Source: Candidatus Woesearchaeota archaeon
GTDB taxonomy: Archaea > Nanobdellota > Nanobdellia > Woesearchaeales > JAFCFN01
Reading direction: 5' to 3'
Length of the DNA stretch: 10,768 nt
NCBI GenBank assembly: GCA_017609245.1
Contig: JAFCEI010000016.1
Span: forward strand, 1 to 10,768
Positions 1 through 6,651 of this stretch are shown here, one piece after another. The notes under the pieces are model-generated. The model was not told the origin of the DNA and did no database searches. It saw only the letters and a program-made list of their open reading frames with translations. How positions within the stretch are numbered: position 1 is the first letter of the stretch; the number at the start of each line of letters is the position of its first letter. The position numbers and the translations under genes are program-made.

Positions 1-41
1 AAAAACCAATCTTATTTAAGAGTTTGTATTATAGATAGGTT

Positions 42-49
42 TTTATATA
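42..49 (+). promoter_or_regulatory. TATA box of the SIMPL-domain lipoprotein gene
   Basis: The sequence TTTATATA lies about 25-30 bases before the expected transcript start near position 70. A GAGGTGAT ribosome binding site at 76-83 then precedes the ATG at 87. The spacing fits an archaeal promoter with a short leader. The call is inferred from sequence only. Confidence 0.55.
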
Positions 50-86
50 AGATTTGATTCAACAACACAATAAAAGAGGTGATAAT

Positions 87-782
87 ATGAGAAAAACAAT
101 ATTCGCAATTTTAGTCAGTTTCCTGTTTTTATTAAGCGCATGCGTCAGCTCAGACAAGACAATAAATGTTGAAGGTGATGCAGAGCTTACTTTTGACCCT
201 GACCAGGCAGAGGTATTGGCAGGAATCTCCATACTGGATGAAAGTGCAGAACAGGCTCAGACACAGGCAAACACGATCATAAATAACATGATTACAGGAT
301 TTGAGGCTTCAGGCATTTCTGGATATGAGTTAGAGATAGAACAGCTAAGTCTGTATGAGGAGTTTAGTTATGATGAAGGGGTTAGAAGATCAGCAGGCTG
401 GAGAGCAACCCAAATCTTGAAGATAAAAATTGCTGACCTGACAAAAGTAGGAACAATCGTTGACATAGCTGTAACTAACGGAGCTAACCAGATCAACAAC
501 ATAGAGTTTAGCCTGACAGATGAAAAACAGAAAGAATATGAACAGCAGGCATTGGCACAAGCAACAAAGAATGCAAAAGCAAAAGCAGAGACAATCGCTG
601 AAAGTCTTGGTGTTAAACTTAGCAAGATCAAATCAGTCTCAGAATCAGTCTACTACTACAGGCCATATGCATATACAATGGAAAAGACTGCAGGTGCAGA
701 AGCAGTTGCAGAAGCAGCACAACTACCGCCAGGCCAGGTTTCTGTTACAGGGCATGTGAACCTGGTGTATTCTGTGAGGTGA
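87..782 (+). CDS. SIMPL-domain (DUF541) lipoprotein
   Basis: This is a predicted secreted lipoprotein of 231 residues. Residues 1-19 form a signal peptide with lipobox LSAC, so Cys19 would be lipidated and the protein held on the outer face of the membrane. The rest matches the SIMPL/DUF541 pattern: an opening strand with INVEGDAEL, a helix rich in Ala/Gln around residues 45-70, a central block ending in NQINNIEFSL, and a long Ala/Lys helix before the closing strand. Family members occur in bacteria and archaea; their molecular role is poorly defined. The start at 87 is chosen over an in-frame ATG at 54 because GAGGTGAT sits at 76-83 and the signal peptide begins exactly there. The gene has its own TATA box and faces the next gene tail to tail. 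Confidence 0.85.
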   Translation: MRKTIFAILVSFLFLLSACVSSDKTINVEGDAELTFDPDQAEVLAGISILDESAEQAQTQANTIINNMITGFEASGISGYELEIEQLSLYEEFSYDEGVRRSAGWRATQILKIKIADLTKVGTIVDIAVTNGANQINNIEFSLTDEKQKEYEQQALAQATKNAKAKAETIAESLGVKLSKIKSVSESVYYYRPYAYTMEKTAGAEAVAEAAQLPPGQVSVTGHVNLVYSVR

Positions 783-800
783 TTTTTTTCTTTTTTTAAT
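783..800 (+). terminator. T-rich transcription stop after the SIMPL gene
   Basis: Directly after the stop codon, two T-runs of seven bases are separated by a single C. Such T-tracts act as intrinsic termination signals in archaea. The next gene reads the opposite way, so a stop here makes sense. Confidence 0.6.
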
Positions 801-868
801 TTAAAGTCATAGGCAGATTCTATTAAATAACCTGTCAGAGCGATATACTCTGCTGCCTGCAAGAATAT

Positions 869-1129
869 TTAAAACAGAAATGCAGATTTGCATTCTATCT
901 CAAGAGCAGCATGCACCTTTCCATTAAGTTCAGGAGACAGATAATAAGGGCCATGAGAATTATACAATACTCCTGCCAAAGCCTTATCATGCGCTCTGAC
1001 AATATCAAAGAAATACGGCTTGTCAACTGGACTTTGGGGTTTAGAACTGGATCTAGGATCAGGAACAGCAACATACATCCTGCCAACCAGGCTTTCTAAC
1101 CCATTATTGACAGATTGAACAGACAGCAT
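869..1129 (-). CDS. Small hypothetical protein, 86 residues
   Basis: I do not recognise a family. The protein has 86 residues, no signal peptide and no membrane segment. It has a Ser/Pro-rich stretch at about residues 24-35 (DPRSSSKPQSPVDKP) followed by a part with predicted strand and helix character (YFFDIVRAHDKALAGVLYNS). It is supported as real by an AGGGAG ribosome binding site at 1135-1140, five bases before the ATG, and by a TATA-like CTTAAATA at 1163-1170 at the right distance. The amino-acid composition is ordinary for a soluble globular protein. It stands alone between the tail-to-tail SIMPL gene and the downstream end of the membrane-protein gene. An alternative is a non-coding stretch with a chance reading frame. 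Confidence 0.6.
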   Translation of the reverse strand: MLSVQSVNNGLESLVGRMYVAVPDPRSSSKPQSPVDKPYFFDIVRAHDKALAGVLYNSHGPYYLSPELNGKVHAALEIECKSAFLF

Positions 1130-1162
1130 CTTAACTCCCTGATCTGAATAAATATCTTTAAA

Positions 1163-1170
1163 TATTTAAG
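1163..1170 (-). promoter_or_regulatory. TATA box of the 86-residue protein gene
   Basis: Read on the minus strand, CTTAAATA is about 26 bases upstream of a likely transcript start near 1141, just before the AGGGAG ribosome binding site. The region is AT-rich, so a chance match is possible. Confidence 0.4.
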
Positions 1171-1194
1171 AATTTGGGTTTTGTATGTAAAAAA

Positions 1195-1623
1195 CTATTT
1201 TTTCTTGATAAGCAGGATAATGCTTCCGATCATGCCGATCAAGATTCCTATCAGACACACCAAAGTTGCGATAAGAAAAAATCCTACATGAAGAAACTCC
1301 ATCAAGTATCTTAATATAAGGATGTTGCCTGTGATTATTGCCAGAGCATAAAACACATTATGCAGCACAGAAAAAACAAGAAACCCTGCAGATGATGCTC
1401 CTGCCAGTATCAGGTATGTTTTAAGCGGTTTTTTCACCTTCTTCTTCAGAGTCAAGAACAACAACGCTCCGCCCAGCAAAGCAAAGATGATCATGGGCAA
1501 CATAAAAACAGCCCCTCTCAACATCTCATTAAGCCATGGAACAAAGAACTGGCACAATAAGAAGATGAAGACTATGATTAATGCGTAGAAAACAATTGAT
1601 ACACTTTGAAATTTCTTTTTCAT
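1195..1623 (-). CDS. Four-helix integral membrane protein
   Basis: The 142-residue protein has four hydrophobic segments, at about residues 8-30, 35-58, 68-95 and 108-138. A basic loop (KKKVKKPLK, residues 60-68) joins the second and third, and the protein ends in KKK. By the positive-inside rule both ends and the central basic loop should face the cytoplasm. I do not recognise a named family, and no catalytic motif is visible. The start follows the stop of the upstream transglutaminase-like gene by only 12 bases with a GGGGT ribosome binding site between them, so the two are co-transcribed and possibly act together at the membrane. A short T-run follows the stop at 1189-1194. Confidence 0.75.
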   Translation of the reverse strand: MKKKFQSVSIVFYALIIVFIFLLCQFFVPWLNEMLRGAVFMLPMIIFALLGGALLFLTLKKKVKKPLKTYLILAGASSAGFLVFSVLHNVFYALAIITGNILILRYLMEFLHVGFFLIATLVCLIGILIGMIGSIILLIKKK

Positions 1624-1635
1624 CTCAATACCCCT

Positions 1636-2700
1636 TTATTTAGCTGAACCGATCAACTCTTTCTTTTTTTCTTCTAATCGTTCATCAAACAAATGATAGC
1701 TTAACCACTTTTGCTTTTCATCAGAAAACAAAAAATAATCCTGGTCTGTGATGACTGATGATATAAAAGATTCTGCATAATTATCTTCTGTCAACAGGGC
1801 TATGCCTGACTCTCCATTTATTAGACCGAGATATTCTCCTGTCTGAGGCTCCACCAATGGCGCTAAATCCAATTCATTTAATAAGTCATCATCAGTCTCT
1901 ATTTTAGTTTTTGTGAGGGCAATTATACAGTGGCCCCCAATTTCCAGAGTATTGGGATCATATATATTCCCACAGACCACATTAGGATAAACATATGCTT
2001 CTTTCAAGGTCGCTGCTTTAATTCCTGTTTCAAAATACCAGTCTTTGTCCCAATCAAGCCAATATTTTGTATAAGCATCAGGATCCTGCACATAAGCCTC
2101 AATAGTTATATCCTCTGGATTCACTTCACTGCATTCATCTAATATGAAATTAAGCTCTGCTTTGTAGAACAATGCATAGTCTTCACAATCCCCTCCGCCA
2201 TTTGTCATAAATTCTGATAAAGATTGCAGCTTGTCAGAAGATGATGATGTTTCAATGTCTTGTCGGTATATCACATCCAGATATTCTAAATTGATCAGGT
2301 GAAAACAGGCAGTCTTGATATAACATCTTTCAGATATTTTCTCATAGCAATTGTATTCAAGGAAATTTTTTATTCTGTTTCCCATGAGGGTATCTTCAAA
2401 AACAGAATTAGCCTTAAACCAGTCCATTGATTCCTGCAGCTCTTTTTGATAAGTTTCTATATCTTCTAATATGTCCTGAGTTTCGCCCTGCAATGTTTCA
2501 TAAGATTGACCTAATTGTTCATACTGTTCTTCCAGTTCTTTGGCTTCACCAGTTAATCTAGAATTTTCTTGTTCAGCCCTTTCTAATGAAGCCTGAATAT
2601 CCTGTTTTTGCTGCAACATTGATATATTTTGATAGCACTGATACATGACCAGAATTAACAGAATAGATATTACTGATAGATAGATTATCCTTTTGTTCAT
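1636..2700 (-). CDS. Membrane-anchored transglutaminase-like protein
   Basis: The 354-residue protein has one N-terminal membrane segment (about residues 5-22), a Glu/Gln-rich coiled coil (about 28-95) and an extracellular transglutaminase-like fold. The motif GGGDCEDYALF places the candidate catalytic Cys at 172. GGHCIIAL gives His257, and LVEPQTGEYLG gives an acidic third residue at Glu284, where the family often has Asp in a DPxTG context. The superfamily includes papain-like peptidases as well as transglutaminases, so an extracellular peptidase or peptide-processing role is possible; the substrate cannot be told. Four further Cys at 118, 126, 132 and 190 could form disulfides. A GAGGTC ribosome binding site at 2706-2711 supports the start. 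The gene is followed after 12 bases by a membrane protein gene, a probable partner. Confidence 0.8.
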   Translation of the reverse strand: MNKRIIYLSVISILLILVMYQCYQNISMLQQKQDIQASLERAEQENSRLTGEAKELEEQYEQLGQSYETLQGETQDILEDIETYQKELQESMDWFKANSVFEDTLMGNRIKNFLEYNCYEKISERCYIKTACFHLINLEYLDVIYRQDIETSSSSDKLQSLSEFMTNGGGDCEDYALFYKAELNFILDECSEVNPEDITIEAYVQDPDAYTKYWLDWDKDWYFETGIKAATLKEAYVYPNVVCGNIYDPNTLEIGGHCIIALTKTKIETDDDLLNELDLAPLVEPQTGEYLGLINGESGIALLTEDNYAESFISSVITDQDYFLFSDEKQKWLSYHLFDERLEEKKKELIGSAK

Positions 2701-2734
2701 TATTTGACCTCTTTTTTATTATCAAAAGCACCTC

Positions 2735-2745
2735 TATTTAAAAAG
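2735..2745 (-). promoter_or_regulatory. TATA box of the transglutaminase-like operon
   Basis: On the minus strand CTTTTTAAATA lies about 40 bases upstream of the ATG at 2700. The transcript would start near 2713, just before the GAGGTC ribosome binding site. Confidence 0.5.
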
Positions 2746-2779
2746 ATTTAGTCGGTAAAAAAGCTAAGCTAAGAATAAA

Positions 2780-2851
2780 TACCCCCACTGGGAATTGAAC
2801 CCAGGCCAGATCCTCCGCAAGGACCTATACTATCCGTTATACTATGGGGGC
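2780..2851 (-). tRNA. tRNA-Arg(GCG)
   Basis: The 72-base cloverleaf folds without an intron. It has a seven-base-pair acceptor stem (GCCCCCA with TGGGGGT, first pair G-U) and a D-arm GTAT/GTAT closed by G-U and A-U pairs around a loop containing GG. The anticodon stem is GGTCC/GGATC with loop TTGCGGA, and the T-arm is CTGGG/CCCAG with loop TTCAATT. The anticodon GCG (plus-strand 2816-2818) reads CGC as arginine. The discriminator is A (2780) and CCA is not encoded. No TATA box is seen directly upstream, where the methyltransferase gene lies, so it is probably made by read-through from that gene, whose last 15 bases it shares. Confidence 0.9.
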
Positions 2852-3469
2852 AATCGCAACTGTTGACGGAGCTCTTCTTCCTACAACAGGCCCATCTTTG
2901 ACTATAAACCCTGCTCTTTTTAAGTTTTCTCTTACAGCCCTTGCACAAGAATAGGTAGCCATAATCGCTCCAGGCTTCATCAGTTTGATTATATCAGAAA
3001 AAAACTCATAACTCCACAGCTCAGGGCATTTTTTAGGTGAAAAAGGATCAAGAAAAACTGCATCAAACTTATTTTTAATATTTTTAACAGTCTCTCTTGC
3101 ATCGCCGATTAACAATTTTATTTTGATATTATCTTTTTCATATTCCAACTCTTTATTACTGGCTAATTTTTTGACGAGATTATAATATTTCAAATTTGGA
3201 TTCAATTTCAGAATCTCGCCAAACAATCTCTCATCATTCTCCAAACTGATAATCTCAATATTTTGGTTAGCTTCAATGGCAGCTGCAGAATTATAGCCCA
3301 GACCAAAACAGATATCCAGAACTTTGGGATTTTTCAATTCAGAGATCCTGCAAGGTTTTACAAACTTTTCAACAGATTCTTCAACAGCCCCGCTCACAGA
3401 GTGATATGTCTCATCATACTTCTCTGAGTATAATGTCTTGGATCCGTCTTTTGTTGATATTTGTTTCAT
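2837..3469 (-). CDS. MnmC2-like (DUF752) tRNA methyltransferase
   Basis: The 210-residue protein is a SAM-dependent methyltransferase of the DUF752/MnmC methyltransferase-domain type without the fused oxidase domain. In characterised relatives this domain methylates the aminomethyl group on uridine 34 of certain tRNAs; activity here is inferred. Visible motifs are the family N-terminus (TKDGSKTLYSEKYDETYHS, residues 6-24), SAM-binding motif I LDICFGLGYNSA (51-62), an acidic residue ending strand 2 (ENDE, 77-80), the signature FLDPFSPKKCPELWSYEFF (139-157), and the C-terminal GPVVGRRAPST (193-203). The start overlaps the helicase stop as ATGA, so translation is coupled. The last five codons and the TAA stop fall inside or against tRNA-Arg, with the stop in the tRNA D-arm. 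Confidence 0.85.
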   Translation of the reverse strand: MKQISTKDGSKTLYSEKYDETYHSVSGAVEESVEKFVKPCRISELKNPKVLDICFGLGYNSAAAIEANQNIEIISLENDERLFGEILKLNPNLKYYNLVKKLASNKELEYEKDNIKIKLLIGDARETVKNIKNKFDAVFLDPFSPKKCPELWSYEFFSDIIKLMKPGAIMATYSCARAVRENLKRAGFIVKDGPVVGRRAPSTVAIAPIV

Positions 3470-5103
3470 TGGTATTTTCTGAGCCCCAACTGTCCCTTCC
3501 TCTTTCCCTTAGGCACTTCTTTAACATCCTGCCCCAGCTGTTTTTTGACATCAATTGCAGTCTTCCTGCCGATCAACTGCACCAGTTTCAAGACATCTGC
3601 TTTCTTAACATCACCAAGCGTCTTAAGTCCAGCATTGAACAATTTCCTAGCTCTAACTCTCCCAATACCCTCTAATTTCAGCAGTGTAAGCAGCTCCTCT
3701 TTTACACCATATCTTATCCTCAACTTTAATTTAACAACATCTTTCAGAATCCCCTGAAAATGCATGATCCTGCTCAATTCAGATGTAGAATATAATAACC
3801 AATTAGCTCTCTCCAATTTGGCCCTTGTCTCACCAGGCCTTACATTATATCTCTCTAAGATATATTCTTCATCTTTCTCGCTTATCCAATCATTGAAAAA
3901 CAACGCAGTCTTGACAGAATTCAGCCAATCCTCATAACCTTCCTCAAACATGTCAGGATGCTCTAAAAAATCATAGTTCATTATCTCCTGATGGATATTA
4001 TCATATTCTTTCACTCTAACCTTAAGTAAAGGCATCATCTCAAGAGTATTACATATCATCTGCAGCAAAGCAATTGCATGGACTGATCTATTGTTCGCCT
4101 TTTTCAAGCATTCAATCATGTGGTGCGCTGTCAAAGGGTCAATATAAAGTTCAGCAACCCTTTTCCCCAAGCGTGTAGCTTTAATTTTCTCGCCAATATC
4201 ACCATCTAATTCATCGGCTGTTACAAACTCTCGGGAGGTGCAAGGGGACCGACTTGTTGAGCGAAGCGAGATTTGCTTTACTGCCAGGGCAGGACTTTTA
4301 ATATCACCAACTTTAACAAACCCCCACTCTTCCAACATATCCAAGATCTTTTCAATGATCATCTCAAGCTTATACAGGTCCTTGAACTGATGCGCATAAA
4401 ATGTCTTTGAGAAAAAATCCATAAGCGACTGTCGAGTATCAACAAACTCAGTCGCGATCAAAGACAATATATACATCCTAAGGATTGGCTCAACAGCTAA
4501 TTTGCTGTAAACATCCTCTGCATCACCATCAAGATATTTTTCAATTATCTTTTTCTTCTCAGGCTTTGTCTTTGCAATGACGATTGCCTGCCCTTTCTTG
4601 TCAAACTTGGGCCTTCCAGCTCTCCCAGCCATCTGCATATATTCAAGGACAGGTATCCAGTTATATCCTCTCATGCCAAACCTTCGCAGATCGCGGATAA
4701 TAACCCTGTAAGCAGGCAGGTCAACACCTGCAGCAAGTGTTGGTGTGCAGCATATTATTTTCACTAGCCCAGCCCTAAAGCTGTCCTCAATAATGCTTTT
4801 CTGCTCATTTGTCAGGCCAGCATGATGAAATGCAATCCCTTGCCTGATACACTTTGCAAGCCTCAAACACTGTTTGGTTGGCTTTGACAATACATTGCCA
4901 ACTCTGTCAGACAGATCGATCATCTCCTGAGAAACAAGGCCTTTATTTTTCTTGCCAAGCATATAAGCTATATTTTCAGCAGTCTTCTCAGCAGAGCTTT
5001 TGGTATTTACAAAAACAAAGGCCTGCTTTCCGATCCTCATAGTATCCAAAGCCAGGTCAGCAGCATCATTTCCAGAACCAAAGATTTTTGTTTTTTTATG
5101 CAT
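3466..5103 (-). CDS. Hel308-type Ski2-like helicase lacking RecA domain 1
   Basis: The 545-residue protein matches the C-terminal three quarters of Hel308, an archaeal 3'-5' DNA helicase acting at stalled forks. RecA domain 2 spans about residues 1-200 with motif IV (FVFVNTKSSAEKTA, 29-42), IVa (FHHAGL, 92-97), V (TPTLAAGVDLPA, 120-131) and VI (QMAGRAGRP, 157-165). The winged helix, ratchet helices and a helix-hairpin-helix (LEGIGRVRARKLFNAGL, 477-493) follow. RecA domain 1 with motifs Q, I (Walker A) and II (DExH) is wholly absent; full Hel308 proteins are about 700 residues. A TATA box at 5128-5138 would start the transcript at the ATG, suggesting a true gene start and a split helicase rather than decay. 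The rest of the frame is intact. A GC-richer insert of about 25 residues lies at 268-292. ATGA overlap couples it to the methyltransferase gene. Confidence 0.85.
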   Translation of the reverse strand: MHKKTKIFGSGNDAADLALDTMRIGKQAFVFVNTKSSAEKTAENIAYMLGKKNKGLVSQEMIDLSDRVGNVLSKPTKQCLRLAKCIRQGIAFHHAGLTNEQKSIIEDSFRAGLVKIICCTPTLAAGVDLPAYRVIIRDLRRFGMRGYNWIPVLEYMQMAGRAGRPKFDKKGQAIVIAKTKPEKKKIIEKYLDGDAEDVYSKLAVEPILRMYILSLIATEFVDTRQSLMDFFSKTFYAHQFKDLYKLEMIIEKILDMLEEWGFVKVGDIKSPALAVKQISLRSTSRSPCTSREFVTADELDGDIGEKIKATRLGKRVAELYIDPLTAHHMIECLKKANNRSVHAIALLQMICNTLEMMPLLKVRVKEYDNIHQEIMNYDFLEHPDMFEEGYEDWLNSVKTALFFNDWISEKDEEYILERYNVRPGETRAKLERANWLLYSTSELSRIMHFQGILKDVVKLKLRIRYGVKEELLTLLKLEGIGRVRARKLFNAGLKTLGDVKKADVLKLVQLIGRKTAIDVKKQLGQDVKEVPKGKRKGQLGLRKYQ

Positions 5104-5127
5104 ATAAAAATAATAAAGAAAGAATTT

Positions 5128-5138
5128 GTTTAAATAAG
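5128..5138 (-). promoter_or_regulatory. TATA box of the truncated helicase operon (leaderless)
   Basis: On the minus strand CTTATTTAAAC is centred about 29 bases upstream of the helicase ATG at 5103, and no ribosome binding site is present in between. This is the expected geometry of a leaderless archaeal transcript and supports the ATG as a real start. Confidence 0.55.
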
Positions 5139-5141
5139 TTC

Positions 5142-6626
5142 TTATCCATTGATTGTATAGGTTTTATATGTTTTTGGCTGCAGCTGCGCAATAGGCTCTG
5201 TAGTTTCAACAGGCTTTTCAACAACCTTTTGCTCTGGAGCAGCCACATTCACGCTCCACTTCTGGACTACAGTATCTTTGCCATCTGATACAAGCAGCTT
5301 GATTGTCTTTTTGCCAGGTGTTGTAAACTTCCTGATGTGTGAACTTCCGCCACCATAGCTGTCAAAAATTCCAAATATCCACCTGTAGGTAAGATTATCT
5401 CCGTCAAAATCCTTGGCAACTGCTGAAAACTTGACCGAATCACCCATATAATCCATAGAAGAGCTCTCAATAACTGGCTTTTGATTAACATTCCTGACAC
5501 TTATCTTTGATGTTCGCCTTGTCTCATTCTCATAATCAGCTGCAGCAAATGTAACTAAAAATGTCTTTTCATCATCAGTCACATCAAAGCCAGGAGTATA
5601 TGTAAATACCCCTCCGCTCACATTGGCGCCATAAGGCCCCTGCTTAAGAGAGTATGTGATGTTATCCCCATCTTTATCTTTTGCCTTGAGCTCAAACATC
5701 AGTGTCTGATTTTCATATACAGTTTTGTCTTTTATCTTATCCAGTTCAGGAATCCTGTTGACATTCCTGACCTGAATCTCAGCTTCTTTTGTCACACTCT
5801 TTTTACCGTCTGAAACAGTAACATTGACTTTATATTCTCCTGCATCATCATAATCTGTTTTCAAAACATCTGAATCCATAAACCCTGAATAAGAATATTT
5901 CAGCACATCACCATCAGGGTCTGTTGCAGAAGGTGACAGCACTATCTTTTCACCCTCATCCACGGTGATGTTCTCCAGGTCATCCAGCACAGGAGCCCTG
6001 TTTGTGTCATTCACCATGATCTTCACTTCTTTTTTAACGCTCTCTTCCTTCCCCTTTGCCACAAAAACAACTGTAAACTCAGCTGCCTTTTTCCTGAAAT
6101 GATTGTATAATTTAAGTTTAGTCAGCACTTTATTAAGAAACGTATCTTGCTTGGAAACTGCATCATAATCAGGCTCCCATTCAAAGACATTGCCTGAAAA
6201 CGAGGAATTTTCAGGTATATTCACAGCAACAAACTCAACCTCATCACCATCAGGGTCTGTTGCATTCAGCCTCAATTTAAACAATTCATTTTCTTTTATA
6301 TTATAAACATCATCCAGCCCGACAAATACAGGTGGCTGGTCCTTGTCCTTTACTGTAATCTCTACTTGCCTATATACGATATCCTTTCCGTCGCCTACAG
6401 AGATTGTGAAATTATAAGTCCCCTCATCATCATAATCCAACTGCCACTGACCATCCTTGTCAAACGGCTCTGGAAAATAATAAGTCAGGTTGTCATCATC
6501 AAGATCATAAGCATCTATCTTCAGTTTGACCAATGCTCCTTCAGAAACAGCTATCTTGTCTATCGCTGCAAAGCAAGGGCTAGCTAAAATAATCAATCCA
6601 AGTAAAAATATCAAAGCCCTTCTCAT
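5142..6626 (-). CDS. Secreted Ig-like/cadherin-like repeat protein
   Basis: The 494-residue surface protein begins with a signal peptide (residues 1-20, ending PCFA) and carries five Ig-like/cadherin-like beta domains, at about 21-98, 99-210, 211-293, 294-382 and 383-462. A Pro/Thr/Glu-rich tail of about 30 residues follows. The domains carry the recurring DxDGDxLxY and DYDDEGTY signatures and link segments such as NVNRIPEL, features shared with PKD and cadherin-type modules that often bind calcium through acidic loops. At least ten N-x-T/S sequons suggest heavy N-glycosylation. There is no membrane anchor at the C-terminus. It lies 25 bases downstream of the lipoprotein gene, in the same operon, with no clear ribosome binding site of its own. 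Likely role: cell-surface adhesion or matrix; the partner is unknown. Confidence 0.85.
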   Translation of the reverse strand: MRRALIFLLGLIILASPCFAAIDKIAVSEGALVKLKIDAYDLDDDNLTYYFPEPFDKDGQWQLDYDDEGTYNFTISVGDGKDIVYRQVEITVKDKDQPPVFVGLDDVYNIKENELFKLRLNATDPDGDEVEFVAVNIPENSSFSGNVFEWEPDYDAVSKQDTFLNKVLTKLKLYNHFRKKAAEFTVVFVAKGKEESVKKEVKIMVNDTNRAPVLDDLENITVDEGEKIVLSPSATDPDGDVLKYSYSGFMDSDVLKTDYDDAGEYKVNVTVSDGKKSVTKEAEIQVRNVNRIPELDKIKDKTVYENQTLMFELKAKDKDGDNITYSLKQGPYGANVSGGVFTYTPGFDVTDDEKTFLVTFAAADYENETRRTSKISVRNVNQKPVIESSSMDYMGDSVKFSAVAKDFDGDNLTYRWIFGIFDSYGGGSSHIRKFTTPGKKTIKLLVSDGKDTVVQKWSVNVAAPEQKVVEKPVETTEPIAQLQPKTYKTYTING

Positions 6627-6651
6627 TTTTTAAAAAGAAAAATAAAAAAAT

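Noticed and set aside
3406..3757. Two open + strand frames of about 90-98 codons across the helicase/methyltransferase border
   Set aside because: They are antisense to two well-supported genes and have no family-like sequence or ribosome binding site.
3466..5103. Helicase pseudogene created by a frameshift at its 5' end
   Set aside because: No RecA1 remains are found in any frame: only 38 bases separate its ATG from the next gene, which is an unrelated Ig-like protein. A promoter at the correct distance also favours a real start. Decay by deletion is not fully excluded.
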